DNA from: Mercurialis annua | Lineage: Eukaryota; Streptophyta; Magnoliopsida; Malpighiales; Euphorbiaceae | Reading direction: 5' to 3' | Length of the DNA: 64,000 nt | NCBI RefSeq assembly: GCF_937616625.2 | Contig: NC_065576.1 | Coordinates: 32,018,628 to 32,082,627 of the forward strand | Part shown: piece by piece, positions 1 through 9,754 of the stretch | How positions within the stretch are numbered: position 1 is the stretch's first letter | Layout of the letters: each line of letters opens with the position of its first letter | Translations under genes and position numbers: made by a program | Notes under the pieces: generated by a model | What the model saw: only the letters and a program-made list of their open reading frames with translations | What the model was told of the DNA's origin: nothing | Databases searched by the model: none

Positions 1-513
1 ACACAGGACATTCTGTTCAGCTGTCAAATCTTTATGCTTCAGCTCGCTTGTAGGATCATGTTGCAAAAGTACGGGTGCTATTGAAAGAGAAAGGACCGAG
101 TAAGAATATAGGCCAAAGTATGATTGAGATCAATGGAAGGTTCAAGCATTTCGATTTGGAGATAAGTCACATCCAAGATCCAAAGAATTTTTTGAGGAGC
201 TTAAAATTTAGAGACAAGGTTAAAGGAAGCTGGATTTGTCACCCACAAGGAATCTGTTCTGCCTGATTTAACTGACAAAGAAACTGAGGAGTCACTTTGT
301 AATCATAGTGAGAGGCTAACAATTGCTTATGGGCTTATCAGTACTCCTCCTGGAACTTCACTTCAGATCACTGAGAATCTCCGGGCTTGTGAAAACTGTC
401 ATGCAGCAATTAAGCTTATTTCGTAGATCGTAGATAGGAAAATAGTTGTAAGAGATGCGGATCGTTTTCATCATTTTAATTATGGAGATTGTTCATGTGG
501 AGATCATTGGTGA
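1..513 (+). pseudogene. PPR-DYW protein, broken 3' end
   Basis: This is the C-terminal end of a plant pentatricopeptide-repeat protein of the PLS-DYW class, a family that edits organellar RNA. An E/E+ motif can be read from the window edge (LSNLYASA, then VAKVRVLLKEKGPSKNIGQS). It is followed by a DYW deaminase-like domain with HSERLTIAYGLISTPPGT, the zinc-binding ACENCH, and a terminal GDCSCGDHW (family consensus ends DYW). Three lesions show decay: an in-frame TAG at 51-53 where the family has Trp, a frame change near 262-266, and a second TAG at 424-426 where Lys is expected. The original stop is TGA at 511-513. The 5' part with the PPR repeats lies outside the window. Identification is secure; loss of function is inferred from the three lesions. 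Confidence 0.85.
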
Positions 514-2343
514 TAGAAATGCCTAACTCTTCTTATTTATCAAGGAAAAGAGCTAGCAAATCCGAGCGTTTGACCAACGAACCTTTAAATTTATGGCATT
601 GAGTCAAGTATAATTCTATAGGAAATATGTGCAGTGAAGTGTCGTGTACAAATGGGGGATACTGGATATTGTTGGCATTTGCATAGCCTCACAAATTGTA
701 TGCAAAGATATGCGATTCTAAAAACTTCTGGTTATATTAAATGAACATTAGCCACATTGCTGCTGTTGATTCCTTAGTTCTCTCTGGAAAGGCTGATGCA
801 AATGACTTGTCTGCTGGCGACAATGAGGTTAGTAAGACTGTTGGGTTGTTAGAAGACTTCTTAATTTTGTTAGTACTAACAATGCCACTCGCCATTTTCA
901 TTGGAATGAAAATGGTGCTGGTTATTGTCAGAGCTTTTAGTTATTGTTCCTCCCTGTCATGGTTCGTTTCTTGTCCAATAACTTTTGCTTCTTGTGACTA
1001 ATTTTATGTTACTGATTTTTTTTTATTATCATTTTGGTGGTTTATATAAGTGATAAAATCGATGCTGCAATGGCGTACAAAAGTCTCAGTTGTTGTTAGC
1101 ATTGAACCTAACTAGAGACTCTATGCATGTCATCTCGTAATGAAACTCGTTTACTTCATTACCCAATGCGTTTGAAAATTATTTTCATCTTTATTCCTTC
1201 CTGATTCTATATTCATTTCGAAGGTATTTTTTGTACTTCTCAGATTCTTGTCATTGTTTATAGATACGCTGATCATCAAAATTGCTATTTTGAGTTTTAC
1301 AATACGAACAATCAAGTTTCTAGCATTTAGGAGTAAGCATCAGTTCAGGTTCAAATATCGGAAGGTGTGTTGTCAGTCAGTGACACTAGCAGCAGTTGCA
1401 AAAGAAAGCTAATGCTGCTAGTTGAGACAATAATCTTATTTAGCATTTGGATTGGTTATGGGGTCTCTTTAGATTTATTGTAAGGTGACCAATCAAGACA
1501 GTAGAAGTGAAACTTAAACGTTTGGTGATGTGAAGCAGATTCCTTTAGGACTGAGAATTTTGCGCTTGGAATAAAAGAGTCAATCAGTTTTCATCATGTG
1601 TAACAGGCGGTTTGTGTCTAATAAAATGTTGTTTTTGTATTGTATTTCATCCATTTTCTGGTTTAGTAAATAAGTCATTGAATTCCTTTTTGCAGTTTGT
1701 GGAATAATGAAGAGAACAGCTCCCAGTCTATGGAAATTCAGGGCCTGAAATACAGTACACTCTCCTTTTACTTTCTTGGGAAACAAACAGAAAAAAGAAA
1801 AACCGGCAAGAAAACAAAGATTTACTAATTTAAAAGGTTAGCGCCATAAACTTCTTCCTTCTTCTTTTTCATCTTTCATGATTTCTTGTTTACAGAATTC
1901 TTGTAATTCATCTCATGGTTGGATTAAATCTTTGCCTTACTAATCTGACTTTGTCCCCCTTTGGCTTTTGCTTTTTTCAATTCTTCTACTAATTTAAGCT
2001 AGTTTTGTTAAATTTATATGACTTATGTATGCCATATTATTGTCTTTTATGAAGGATTATAGCATTTTGCTGTGCTGAGAGCTTATGTGATGTGTGTGCT
2101 GTGTGATTCATTTTATTTGCAAATATATTTATATAGAAATTCATTTACTTTGAACAGAATCAATTTCACAAAAGTATGTTTGAGTATTATCAGTGGTAAA
2201 TCCTATAAGGTTATATTGCTAGTGTGAAGATAAAACTATAATTAAACTATTTCATGCCATTTCTAACAAAGCAAACAACTGAAACAAATTACAAGACCAA
2301 CTCAATTGAGTGCTATCATTAATCATGTATTTAGAAATATCCT
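514..2343. other. Intergenic, no supported gene
   Basis: About 1.8 kb of moderately AT-rich sequence between the PPR relic and the 3' end of the IFRD gene. An 86-codon open frame at 741-1001 (+) has a hydrophobic middle but resembles no family I know and lacks supporting signals. I see no tRNA, terminal-repeat transposon or other clear feature. Confidence 0.5.
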
Positions 2344-3603
2344 TTAATCTTCATAGTCATTCACTAACTGTAGCGTTCTCTGCTTGTTCAGTAATCGAGT
2401 CCTGGCCTTGTTCAAGCAAGAGTTGGACGACAAAGTCATTCTCTTGAGGAGCTGTTTCTTCTCTTTGCTCATGAAAGATAGCATCGAGCAGTCTATCTTT
2501 TCGAAGAAGCGAAGGGTCATCTCTGTTCTCTCCGGTGAGCAAACTTTATCGCTACAATAATCATCAATGGGTGTAAACTCGAAAGCCGACTGCAGTATTT
2601 CATTTTCTATCATGTGCCTGACAAATCCATCTTCTCCGAGAAAACTCTTGACAAACTTCAGCTGTATTCTCTGAGTCCATGTCGACAATAGCAGTTCATC
2701 TCCTCCAAATTCTGCATATGCTTCCGAGGATATACCTGCAGCCTCAAAATGTTTCAAAACATCCTTTATTGCCTCTTGTTTTCCCACATTTTCAGTTGCT
2801 TTCATAGCCTGGCACCTCAGCTTCTCTGTTATGCTTTCTTTCAACCCCTGTTTGAACGAATCGTCAGTTGAGAACTTGTCAATGCTATCAGTCTCGAATA
2901 TCAGCGCCAATGCCTCAGCTGCCGCGACATAGACACATTCATCATCCTCCTCCTCCAGCAGATTTGACAGGTACGCAATTGCACCTTTCCAGTAGTTTTG
3001 ATTAATTTTCCATCCTTCCATTGAGGAAAGAAGAAAGGACCAAGCAGAAATTGCTGCAGCTAGAGCAGTTGCCGAATGCTTTTGGCCAATTAGTTTAACA
3101 GATGAGTCTGCTTGAAGGAAATTCCATATGATATGCATAGCTTTTTCTGTCTCCTCTACATTCTGTGAACCAAAGAAAGTGACAATGGCTAAAGAATCCA
3201 AAATCTTGAACTTCTTGGGTTCAGAAACAAGATCTTCTAAAAACACAGTAATAAAGTCTTGATAAATTTCATGGGCACAGTCTTCGTCTTTCACAATCAT
3301 CCCCAGCAATCCAATGGCTTGTGATGCCAATAACAATTCGTTTGCACAACCTTTCCTGTTGGTTACGCAGAAAAGGCAAATGTACAACAGCGTAGCATAA
3401 TTCTTCTCAGCAAATTCAACTTTCACTTCCTTGTTTAGCGCCTCAACAATAACCGACAATGCATGATCACCTCTTGGTTTACCTTTATAATGAGTTAGTT
3501 GAATCAAATGATCCTCTAGCGATTGAGGCACAGTTTGGAAACTCTCGTCACCATCGCTATCCGTAACGACAACAACTTTTCGACTACTGAGATGGCTACC
3601 CAT
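2344..3603 (-). CDS. Interferon-related developmental regulator (IFRD) family protein, single exon
   Basis: Plant relatives of animal IFRD/PC4/Tis7 are helical-repeat proteins linked to transcription and stress responses; the molecular role here is not known. From the ATG at 3603 the protein is 419 aa. Its N terminus (MGSHLSSRK, then DSDGDES) fits the short basic then Ser/Asp-rich start typical of the family. The helical region follows with EKNYATLLYICLFC, ASQAIGLLGMIV, LDSLAIVTFFG, ETEKAMHIIWNFL, SAWSFLLSSMEGW and AAAEALALIFETDSIDKFST. The C-terminal IFRD region has STWTQRIQLKFVKSFLGEDGFVRHM, FEFTP and KARTRLLNKQRTL. The frame stays open upstream to a TAA at 3718-3720 and holds two earlier ATGs (3693, 3672). 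An ATG at 3730 opens a different 32-codon frame. No intron interrupts the coding region, unusual for the family, so an old retrocopy is possible. Family assignment is confident; the start is less so. Confidence 0.85.
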   Translation of the reverse strand: MGSHLSSRKVVVVTDSDGDESFQTVPQSLEDHLIQLTHYKGKPRGDHALSVIVEALNKEVKVEFAEKNYATLLYICLFCVTNRKGCANELLLASQAIGLLGMIVKDEDCAHEIYQDFITVFLEDLVSEPKKFKILDSLAIVTFFGSQNVEETEKAMHIIWNFLQADSSVKLIGQKHSATALAAAISAWSFLLSSMEGWKINQNYWKGAIAYLSNLLEEEDDECVYVAAAEALALIFETDSIDKFSTDDSFKQGLKESITEKLRCQAMKATENVGKQEAIKDVLKHFEAAGISSEAYAEFGGDELLLSTWTQRIQLKFVKSFLGEDGFVRHMIENEILQSAFEFTPIDDYCSDKVCSPERTEMTLRFFEKIDCSMLSFMSKEKKQLLKRMTLSSNSCLNKARTRLLNKQRTLQLVNDYED

Positions 3604-3631
3604 TCGCCCGTTTCTTGGCTTACCTTCAGTG

Positions 3632-3730
3632 CTAAGCTTGATGGTTGTCGTCGTGGCCTTCCCAGTGATCATCACTGAGTTCAGAAGCAACATTGATCTT
3701 GTCACGTTGCTTTTTGGTTAACCTCGTCAT
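3632..3730 (-). other. Upstream ORF or frameshifted N terminus before the IFRD gene
   Basis: The first ATG downstream of the putative TATA box opens a 32-codon frame that begins MTRLTKKQRDK and ends at TAG (3634-3632), 29 nt before the ATG at 3603. It is offset from the main frame. It may be a regulatory uORF. Alternatively, its basic then acidic residues may be an original N terminus now cut off by a frameshift or a missed small intron. A donor-like AAG/GTAAGC sits just beyond its stop, on the minus strand near 3622-3630. Confidence 0.4.
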
Positions 3731-3770
3731 CTCTGTAATGCAAATTGTGGTCTGTGTATTTGGAGAGCGT

Positions 3771-3872
3771 TTAGGGTTTTAGCGCAGGAAAAAAGAAAAG
3801 TAAAGAAGAAGAGAGTAGAGCTTGAGATTAATTTGTGTGAAACCCTAACACAAACGCAATGTATATTTATAG
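3771..3872 (-). promoter_or_regulatory. Promoter/leader of the IFRD gene: TATA box and telo boxes
   Basis: On the minus strand a TATA-like CTATAAATATA lies at 3872-3862. A pyrimidine-rich leader follows (about 3825-3785), typical of plant 5' UTRs. Telo-box motifs AAACCCTAA are at 3779-3771 (minus) and 3840-3848 (plus); these occur in promoters of plant housekeeping and translation-related genes. Transcription would start near 3835. Motifs are seen directly; their function is inferred. Confidence 0.5.
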
Positions 3873-4014
3873 TTTTTTCTTGTCCGTCTAGTATATGAAT
3901 TTCCTCGTCCGACCAGGATACACAAATCCTCGTTGGAATAGGAATGTGACCAAATAGTGTACTACAAAAAGCGCAACATTTATCTTCTGAGTCTGACTGA
4001 CTATCCTTTTCACG

Positions 4015-4323
4015 TGGAATTGTCATAAAAATTCACCAACTTTACATGTTTTTTAAATTTAATCACGTTCTTTAAAACTTCTCAAAAACATACACCAACT
4101 TTCATTTTTTTCTCAAATTCATACACGGTGCTGACGTGACACTCATTCATTGATGCAATTTGTTGAGGTGTAAGTTATTTTTTACCAATGAATGAGTGAC
4201 ACGTCAACACCATGTATGAATTTGGAAAAAAATGAAAGTTGGTGTATGTTTATGAGAAATTTTAAAAAATGTGATTAAATTAAGAAAACGTGTAAAGTTA
4301 GTGAATTTTTATGACATTAACCC
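4015..4323. mobile_element. Foldback MITE, Mutator-like (GGGTTAATGTCATAAAA family), copy 1
   Basis: The two halves are inverted copies of each other over roughly 140 bp. The right end reads out as GGGTTAATGTCATAAAAAT and the left end has TGTCATAAAAATTCACCAAC, with its outermost bases changed. The centre carries GCTGACGTG and its inverted partner. It has no coding capacity. The layout matches non-autonomous Mutator-like foldback elements, though its own target duplication is not clear. Confidence 0.75.
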
Positions 4324-4530
4324 TTTTTTTTATAATATAAATTGTTTAGAAGCTATTTAATCACTTTCATTCATATATCTTAACATAATAATTCTTCTAC
4401 TTTTGTAGCAAAATAATATAAAAATTCTTATATTTCATTAAAAAAAACCCTCTTATCTTGTGGCATATTATTCATTTTTCAATTCAAAATTTACAAAACC
4501 TTAGCTTGTTTTCGACAAATCAAACCTTAA

Positions 4531-5074
4531 TTTTCTTGCCATTGATGTCAATTTATAGATGCAACCAACTACCAAGGGTAATAGATATAAATTTTGTGTT
4601 TATCATAGAATGTATGATTGTAACTGTCATATCAACAATTATTTGTGTCTCCGGCACCAACATAATTTCTTCGAAGAAATTAATTTTTGAAAATTAAAAT
4701 GTACGAAACAATAATTTTATAAAATCATCAAATTTAGTAAAAGAACACAGTGGAAAAAAGTTAAGCATAATTCATATACCTGTTGTTCAACTGCTGAAGT
4801 CTCTTTGACAATTTTCTTGCCATAGATGTCAATTTATAGATGTAACCAACTACAAAGGGTAATAGATATAAATTTTATGTTTATCATAGAATGTATGATT
4901 ATAACTGTCATATCAACAATTATTTGTGTCTCCGGTACCAATATAATTTCTTCGAAGAAATTAATTTTTGAAAATTAAAACGTACGAAACAATAATTTTA
5001 TAAAATCATCAAACAGTGGAAAAAAGCAAAGCATAATTCATATACCTGCTGTTTAACTGCCGAAGTCTCCTTGA
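4531..5074. repeat. Direct tandem duplication, period about 281 bp
   Basis: Two adjacent copies begin TTTTCTTGCCATTGATGTCA (4531) and TTTTCTTGCCATAGATGTCA (4812). They stay alike through CTCCGGCACCAACATAATTT to the ACTGCTGAAGTCTC segment. The second copy has point changes and a small deletion of an AT-rich stretch near 5007. No coding frame is conserved between them. Confidence 0.85.
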
Positions 5075-5499
5075 AATCAGTAATTTTGCTTTAATTTTTG
5101 TATAAAAGCTCACAGCGATATTGCTTAATCAAAAAAAAAATCTATAAATATGTTAGTAGATTCAGAAAACCAAAATAAACAAACAAATAATAAATAATCA
5201 TTCTAAATTATCAATGGTTATTGTAGTATAATAATACAATCATTATACTGAGGCGTAAGTAGTGACATTAAACAATATGGCTACATCATAATTCAGAAAT
5301 TGGTGTTTCAGATTTTGTTTTTTCAGTATAGGAAGATGATGTGAGGATTCTCGATAATTATGATTATGGCTTGGTTTCTATTTGAGTTTGTATATGTTTA
5401 CTATACCTATTAATTAGAGATAGATTAAAAGCTCAATATAAATTGAAAATTATAATAAAAAATTAATTAAAATAATTAAATTAAAATAAGTATTTTGAA

Positions 5500-5984
5500 A
5501 ATAGTGGGAACTAATGAGAATGCTCTATTTGGTGAGATTGAATGAGAAGGCTCCGTTGGTCCTCTCAATTATATATTATATAGATAAATATATGTTTGAA
5601 TCAATTAAAGTAAAATAGATAGTTTAAAAAAGTTGGAGACTACCACAATGCTCTATTTGGTGAGAATGAATGAGAGGGCTCCGTTGGTCCTCTCAATTAT
5701 ATAATATATAGATATAGATATAGATTATATTATGGTGATATTATATTTATTTGAACTGCTCTGGAAAAGAATTGAAGGATGCACGGCTGTTGTGTTGAGT
5801 TTTAGAAAAAGTGGAGACTTATAGTATTCTAAATAGGTTATAATTCTTTTAATTAAATTTAAATAAAAAAATATAATGAAAATAAGTGTTTTCAAAAAGG
5901 TGGGAACTCACCAAAATGCTCTATTTGGTGAGAATGAATGAGAGGGCTCCGTTGGTCCTCTCAATTATATAATATATAGATTTT
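5500..5984 (-). mobile_element. Cluster of three Helitron-type 5' ends
   Basis: A unit containing GCTCTATTTGGTGAGAATGA, then GGCTCCGTTGGTCCTCTCAA and an AT run ending in ATATAGA, occurs at about 5500-5584, 5630-5712 and 5893-5980. On the minus strand each begins TCTATATATTATATAATTGA, the form of plant Helitron 5' ends (5'-TC). No Rep/helicase gene is present, so these are non-autonomous or truncated copies. No matching 3' CTAG-plus-hairpin end was found next to each. Confidence 0.55.
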
Positions 5985-6011
5985 TTGATTGTTCAAATAA
6001 ATTATTTAAAT

Positions 6012-6300
6012 GCCTAACCCTTCAAAACCCCCTGACTTTTAGGGACCTTTTCAATCCTACCTGATATTGTAATTTTGTCGATCCACTTTTAAATTTTCCG
6101 TTTTCAATTGTACCCCAATTTAGCAATTTTTGATTATTTTTTTACTTTGAGGATGAAATCATCCAAATAATTAAATATAAGGATTAATTTATATTTTATC
6201 CATTCAAAAAAGTACAAATAAATCTTTTAACTTTAAAAACTAACAAAAAAACCATAATTAAATTAAAACAAATTTAAAATTTTATAAATAAAATAAAAAG
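6012..6300. mobile_element. Truncated foldback MITE, related to the element at 8787-9290
   Basis: The sequence from CCCTTCAAAACCCCCTGACT through CCGTTTTCAATTGTACCCCA matches, in inverted orientation, the right arm of the MITE at 8787-9290. That includes the stretch about constant-width AT sequence with AAAAAGTACAAATAA. Only one arm is present. No target duplication was found. Confidence 0.5.
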
Positions 6301-6349
6301 CGACTTTCCGACTCGTCTTCCAACCCGCCGCCTCCGGAGAGCTCCTCGT

Positions 6350-6375
6350 CTTCCGTGGATGGAAGACGAGCAGAG
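6350..6375. repeat. Short perfect hairpin
   Basis: CTCGTCTTCC is followed by a 6-nt loop and then GGAAGACGAG, in an unusually GC-rich patch (6300-6400) within AT-rich DNA. Role unknown; it may be the end of a degraded transposon. Confidence 0.4.
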
Positions 6376-6539
6376 CTCGAAAACTGGACACAACATCGGT
6401 TTGGAATGGAACAATAACCGGATTTTTAAAGACTCTCTTTTTTCTTATCGAACTGGCCGGAGAAACGTTGAAATTGAACGGTTAAATCGGTTAACCCGGC
6501 TCCGCTTCGGTCAGATAACCAAACAATGTATAAAATTCT

Positions 6540-6605
6540 TATTAAAATATAAAATTGACCGGTGTGAGAATCAAACCCTTGTCTTTTTAACCATTAAACT
6601 AACTT
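6540..6605 (-). repeat. tRNA-like (SINE-head-like) fragment
   Basis: On the minus strand a box-A-like TAGTTTAATGG is followed about 25 nt later by a box-B-like GGGTTTGATTCTC, the spacing of a tRNA-derived pol III promoter. It does not fold convincingly into a full tRNA. I see neither a clear poly(A) tail nor a target duplication. Confidence 0.35.
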
Positions 6606-7943
6606 GATTTATACATATAATACTCCTATTTATTTACTATATATCATATCACTGACTGTAATAGCATTGTTTTAACAAGCAATATACTCTTTCATTTTTC
6701 TGTATTTTTTATTATACTAGTTTTGCATTACGTGCTACGCACGTGGCTTGTAATGTGACTAGTCAATTTTATACTATATAAATTTGTTAATATTATATCA
6801 ATTTATATTATTTATGACCAATATGTTATATAAGTTAAATTTTTTAATAAAAATAAATATAGTACTTCAATTTATTAATTTTTAAAATTAACTGACTTTA
6901 ATAATATTTATTTGGTTATGTATAATTAATATTATATTGATTAGAGTTTTTTAAAATATGAAATATTTTATAAGTCGCTTTAAGACTATAATCAATTTAA
7001 TTTTTTTATTTTAAAATAAAATTTTAATTTTATAATCAAATAGTGTTAAAAATAAAATATTATTATTTCAATATAATTACTACTTTATTTAATAACAAAA
7101 TTACTATCAATTTTAACATGTTTATATTTAATTTAATTTAATATTTCAAATATATAGTTTGGGTAAGATATTTTTACAATTAATTATAAGAAAAAATATT
7201 TTGTACAATTATGATAAAATTTAGCTTTACTTGATTTTTCAGAATAATATTTTCAATTCAAAAATAATTTATCAAACCTAATCAATGGTCTATCATGTAC
7301 AATTTTTAATATATGCCAACTAATTTCAAGGCACAATTTTTCTTAACAAATTTGTTTATTAGTATTATCATCTAATTTGAATTAGTATTCTATACAATAA
7401 TCTTAATATAGTATTATAAATAATTTATTTTAATTAGTACTCTAACTCTAAAAACTATTTTAATATTTTTTTAATTAATAATCATTATTTACAAATTAAT
7501 ATGGCACTCTAATCCGCCACATATATATATATAAATTTGCCAGAAAACGGTTTTGGAATACAAACTGCAAAAGAATAGAAAGGTGATGATTTGTTTTATA
7601 ACGTTTTGAAAAATAGGATTAAATTGTTACAAAATTGAAATGTTAAAATTTGTTTTGCCAATAACTCTTTATTAAATGAAGATTTTTTTTATAAGTTAAC
7701 ATATTTTATTTAGATTAATTTTTTTAAAATATTTGTATCATCTTAAAATACGTATAACTTTATGAGAGGTAAAGTATAATAATTGAGTGTTTTTCTTGAA
7801 TTTAGACTGCTAGCATAAAGAATGTGCCTAAAAAATATTTTAGAAAAAAGAACAATTAACGGTACCTACGACTAAACAATGGAAACAAAAACAGTAGATG
7901 TTTTGACAAAGGAATTTTATTAACATTGTTCATGTATTTTTAA

Positions 7944-8183
7944 GGGTTAATGTCATAAAAATTCACCAACTTTACACGTTTTTTCATTTTAATCACGCAG
8001 TTTAAATTTTTTTATTTTTATACACGAACTACCACTTTTTCTCAAATTCATGCACGGTGCTGAGGTGTCAGGCTCCATTGGTGTAATTCGCTAAGTTGGA
8101 GGTCATTTTCCACCAATGAATGAGTGTTACCTCAACACCGTGCGTGAATTTGAGAAAAACGGTAGTTCGTGCATGAAAAATAC
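7944..8183. mobile_element. Truncated foldback MITE (GGGTTAATGTCATAAAA family), copy 2
   Basis: The left end GGGTTAATGTCATAAAAATT matches the MITE at 4015-4323. The central inverted portion is present, including CCAATGAATGAGTGTTACCT. The right arm breaks off at about 8183 where 24-bp tandem repeats begin. Confidence 0.65.
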
Positions 8184-8262
8184 AAAAGACTTTTTTTATT
8201 TAAAATGCAAAAGACTTTTTTATTTAAAATGCAAAAGACTTTTTTATTTAAAGTTGGACCAA
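8184..8262. repeat. Three tandem 24-bp units
   Basis: Units built on AAAATGCAAAAGACTTTTTT and ATTT repeat about three times, directly at the broken end of the adjacent MITE. Confidence 0.75.
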
Positions 8263-8446
8263 ATAATTTATCGTTTAGTTAAAAAAATTTAAATCAGATG
8301 AACGATATTGTCATTTGACATAAAATCAAAATTAAAAATCTCTATGTTGTCCAGTCGAATAAAATTTCGACTCACATGATAAAAAAAATTGATTCCGCCA
8401 CTGATTATTCGGTTAAAAGAATCAAAATCCTTTTCCTTATGAACTA

Positions 8447-8698
8447 CTCCCTCCGTCCCATTCTAATTGAGAAAATTTTAATTGCACATTAATTAAGAAA
8501 TTTTAGTAACATTACTTTTATATCCTTACATTACATTAAATGTATCACAACTTTTCAAAAATATGCTTTCTAAATGCATTAATTGAAGAGGGTATAAAGA
8601 GAAAAGTATTGTGAAAAATACTTTATAAATAGAAAATGTCAATTAGAATGGCACACCCAAAAAGGAAATAATGTTCAATTAGAATGGGACGGAGAGAG
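8447..8698. mobile_element. Stowaway-type MITE (Tc1/mariner)
   Basis: It has terminal inverted repeats CTCCCTCCGTCCCATTCTAA at the left and the inverted complement ending GGGACGGAGAGAG at the right. TA dinucleotides flank it at 8445-8446 and 8699-8700. Length 252 bp, non-coding. This is the hallmark structure of plant Stowaway elements. Confidence 0.85.
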
Positions 8699-8786
8699 TA
8701 TAAAATTGTACTTGTATAAATATTTGTAGGAAAAGAGATCAGGACTTTTAGAAAGTGAAAAATATATTGGATTGATATTCAAAGAG

Positions 8787-9290
8787 GGCCTAATGTCTTA
8801 AAAAACCCCGACCTTTTAGCCCCTTTTCAATCATACCCTGACGTTGAAAATTTGTCAATTTTACCCTATTTTGCATTTTTGTGTTTCAATTGTACCCTGA
8901 AAAATTAAATTAACGTCTTTTGCGTTTGGAAATTTGTTTAAAACATTCTCCTTGTCTCGCATATATTGGTTGTATATTTTTAAAATTTATTTAAATTTAG
9001 TTAAATTAATTAAGAATTTAAATTAGTGTTAATTTGATTATGGTTTTTAGTTAGTTTTTAAAAATAAAGGACTTATTTGTACTTTTTTGAATAAAAACGA
9101 ATTTAATTTCATGTGTAGACTTAATTAATTGAATGATTTCATCATTTAATTAAAAAAATTAACAAAAATTAAAATATTGGGGTACAATTGAAAACGGAAA
9201 ATTCAAAAGTGGGTAAAATTGACAAATTTTCAACGTCGGGGTGGAATTGAAAAAAAGTTTAAAGGTGAGGGGTTTTTGAGTGATTAGGCC
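8787..9290. mobile_element. Foldback MITE, Mutator-like, 504 bp
   Basis: Inverted arms start GGCCTAATGTCTTAAAAAAC at the left and end TGAGTGATTAGGCC at the right. Pairing extends through the CAATTTTACCC and CAATTGTACCCTGA segments. A perfect 9-bp duplication TTCAAAGAG flanks it at 8778-8786 and 9291-9299, the size made by Mutator-like transposases. Non-coding. Confidence 0.85.
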
Positions 9291-9754
9291 TTCAAAGAGA
9301 AGTAAAATTATTTTTCCATGTGGGCTTAAATATGAAAATAGATTTAAAGAAAAACAGGCATGAGGAGATTTGCATAGGAATAATCAAGTAACTTTTAGGT
9401 TCAAAATTTAGATTATTATTACCATTCGAGTAATTACTAAACTAAACTCTTCATACTAACATTGTTCATGTATTTGTAATTGGTAATTCGTGTCTAAAGT
9501 AACATATGTGTGAAAGTTTGTAAATTATAAATTGTTGTAGCTAAAATTTAGGGGATTTCTTGCCTATGTAGCTATAAAAACTTAAGTTAAATAAGTATAC
9601 AATTCTATTCTAATTAGAATTCTAATTATAATAGATTTTTAGTAATTAATTAAATAATCAATTTGTTAATGACCATAAAACGTTTATTAAATAATTAATT
9701 TGAAAGGATTATTCGATTTGCTTGCCCCCCTAATCCGTGCTTTTATATATAGTA

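Larger units (their letters stand above)
6717..9754 (-). mobile_element. Possible Helitron (3' end at 6717, 5' end near 9750) with MITE insertions
   Basis: On the minus strand a hairpin ACGTGC-TAC-GCACGT (6730-6744) is followed by a short spacer and CTAG ending at 6717, next to a T. This is the Helitron 3' signature. Near 9724-9751 the minus strand reads CTATATATAAAAGCACGG followed by a G run, resembling a Helitron 5' end. No rep/helicase gene is visible. The body is AT-rich and contains three MITE-like elements (7944, 8447, 8787). Pairing these two ends is inference. Confidence 0.35.

Noticed and set aside
741..1001. 86-aa hydrophobic protein
   Set aside because: No family resemblance, promoter or conservation evidence; position suggests 3' flank of the PPR relic.
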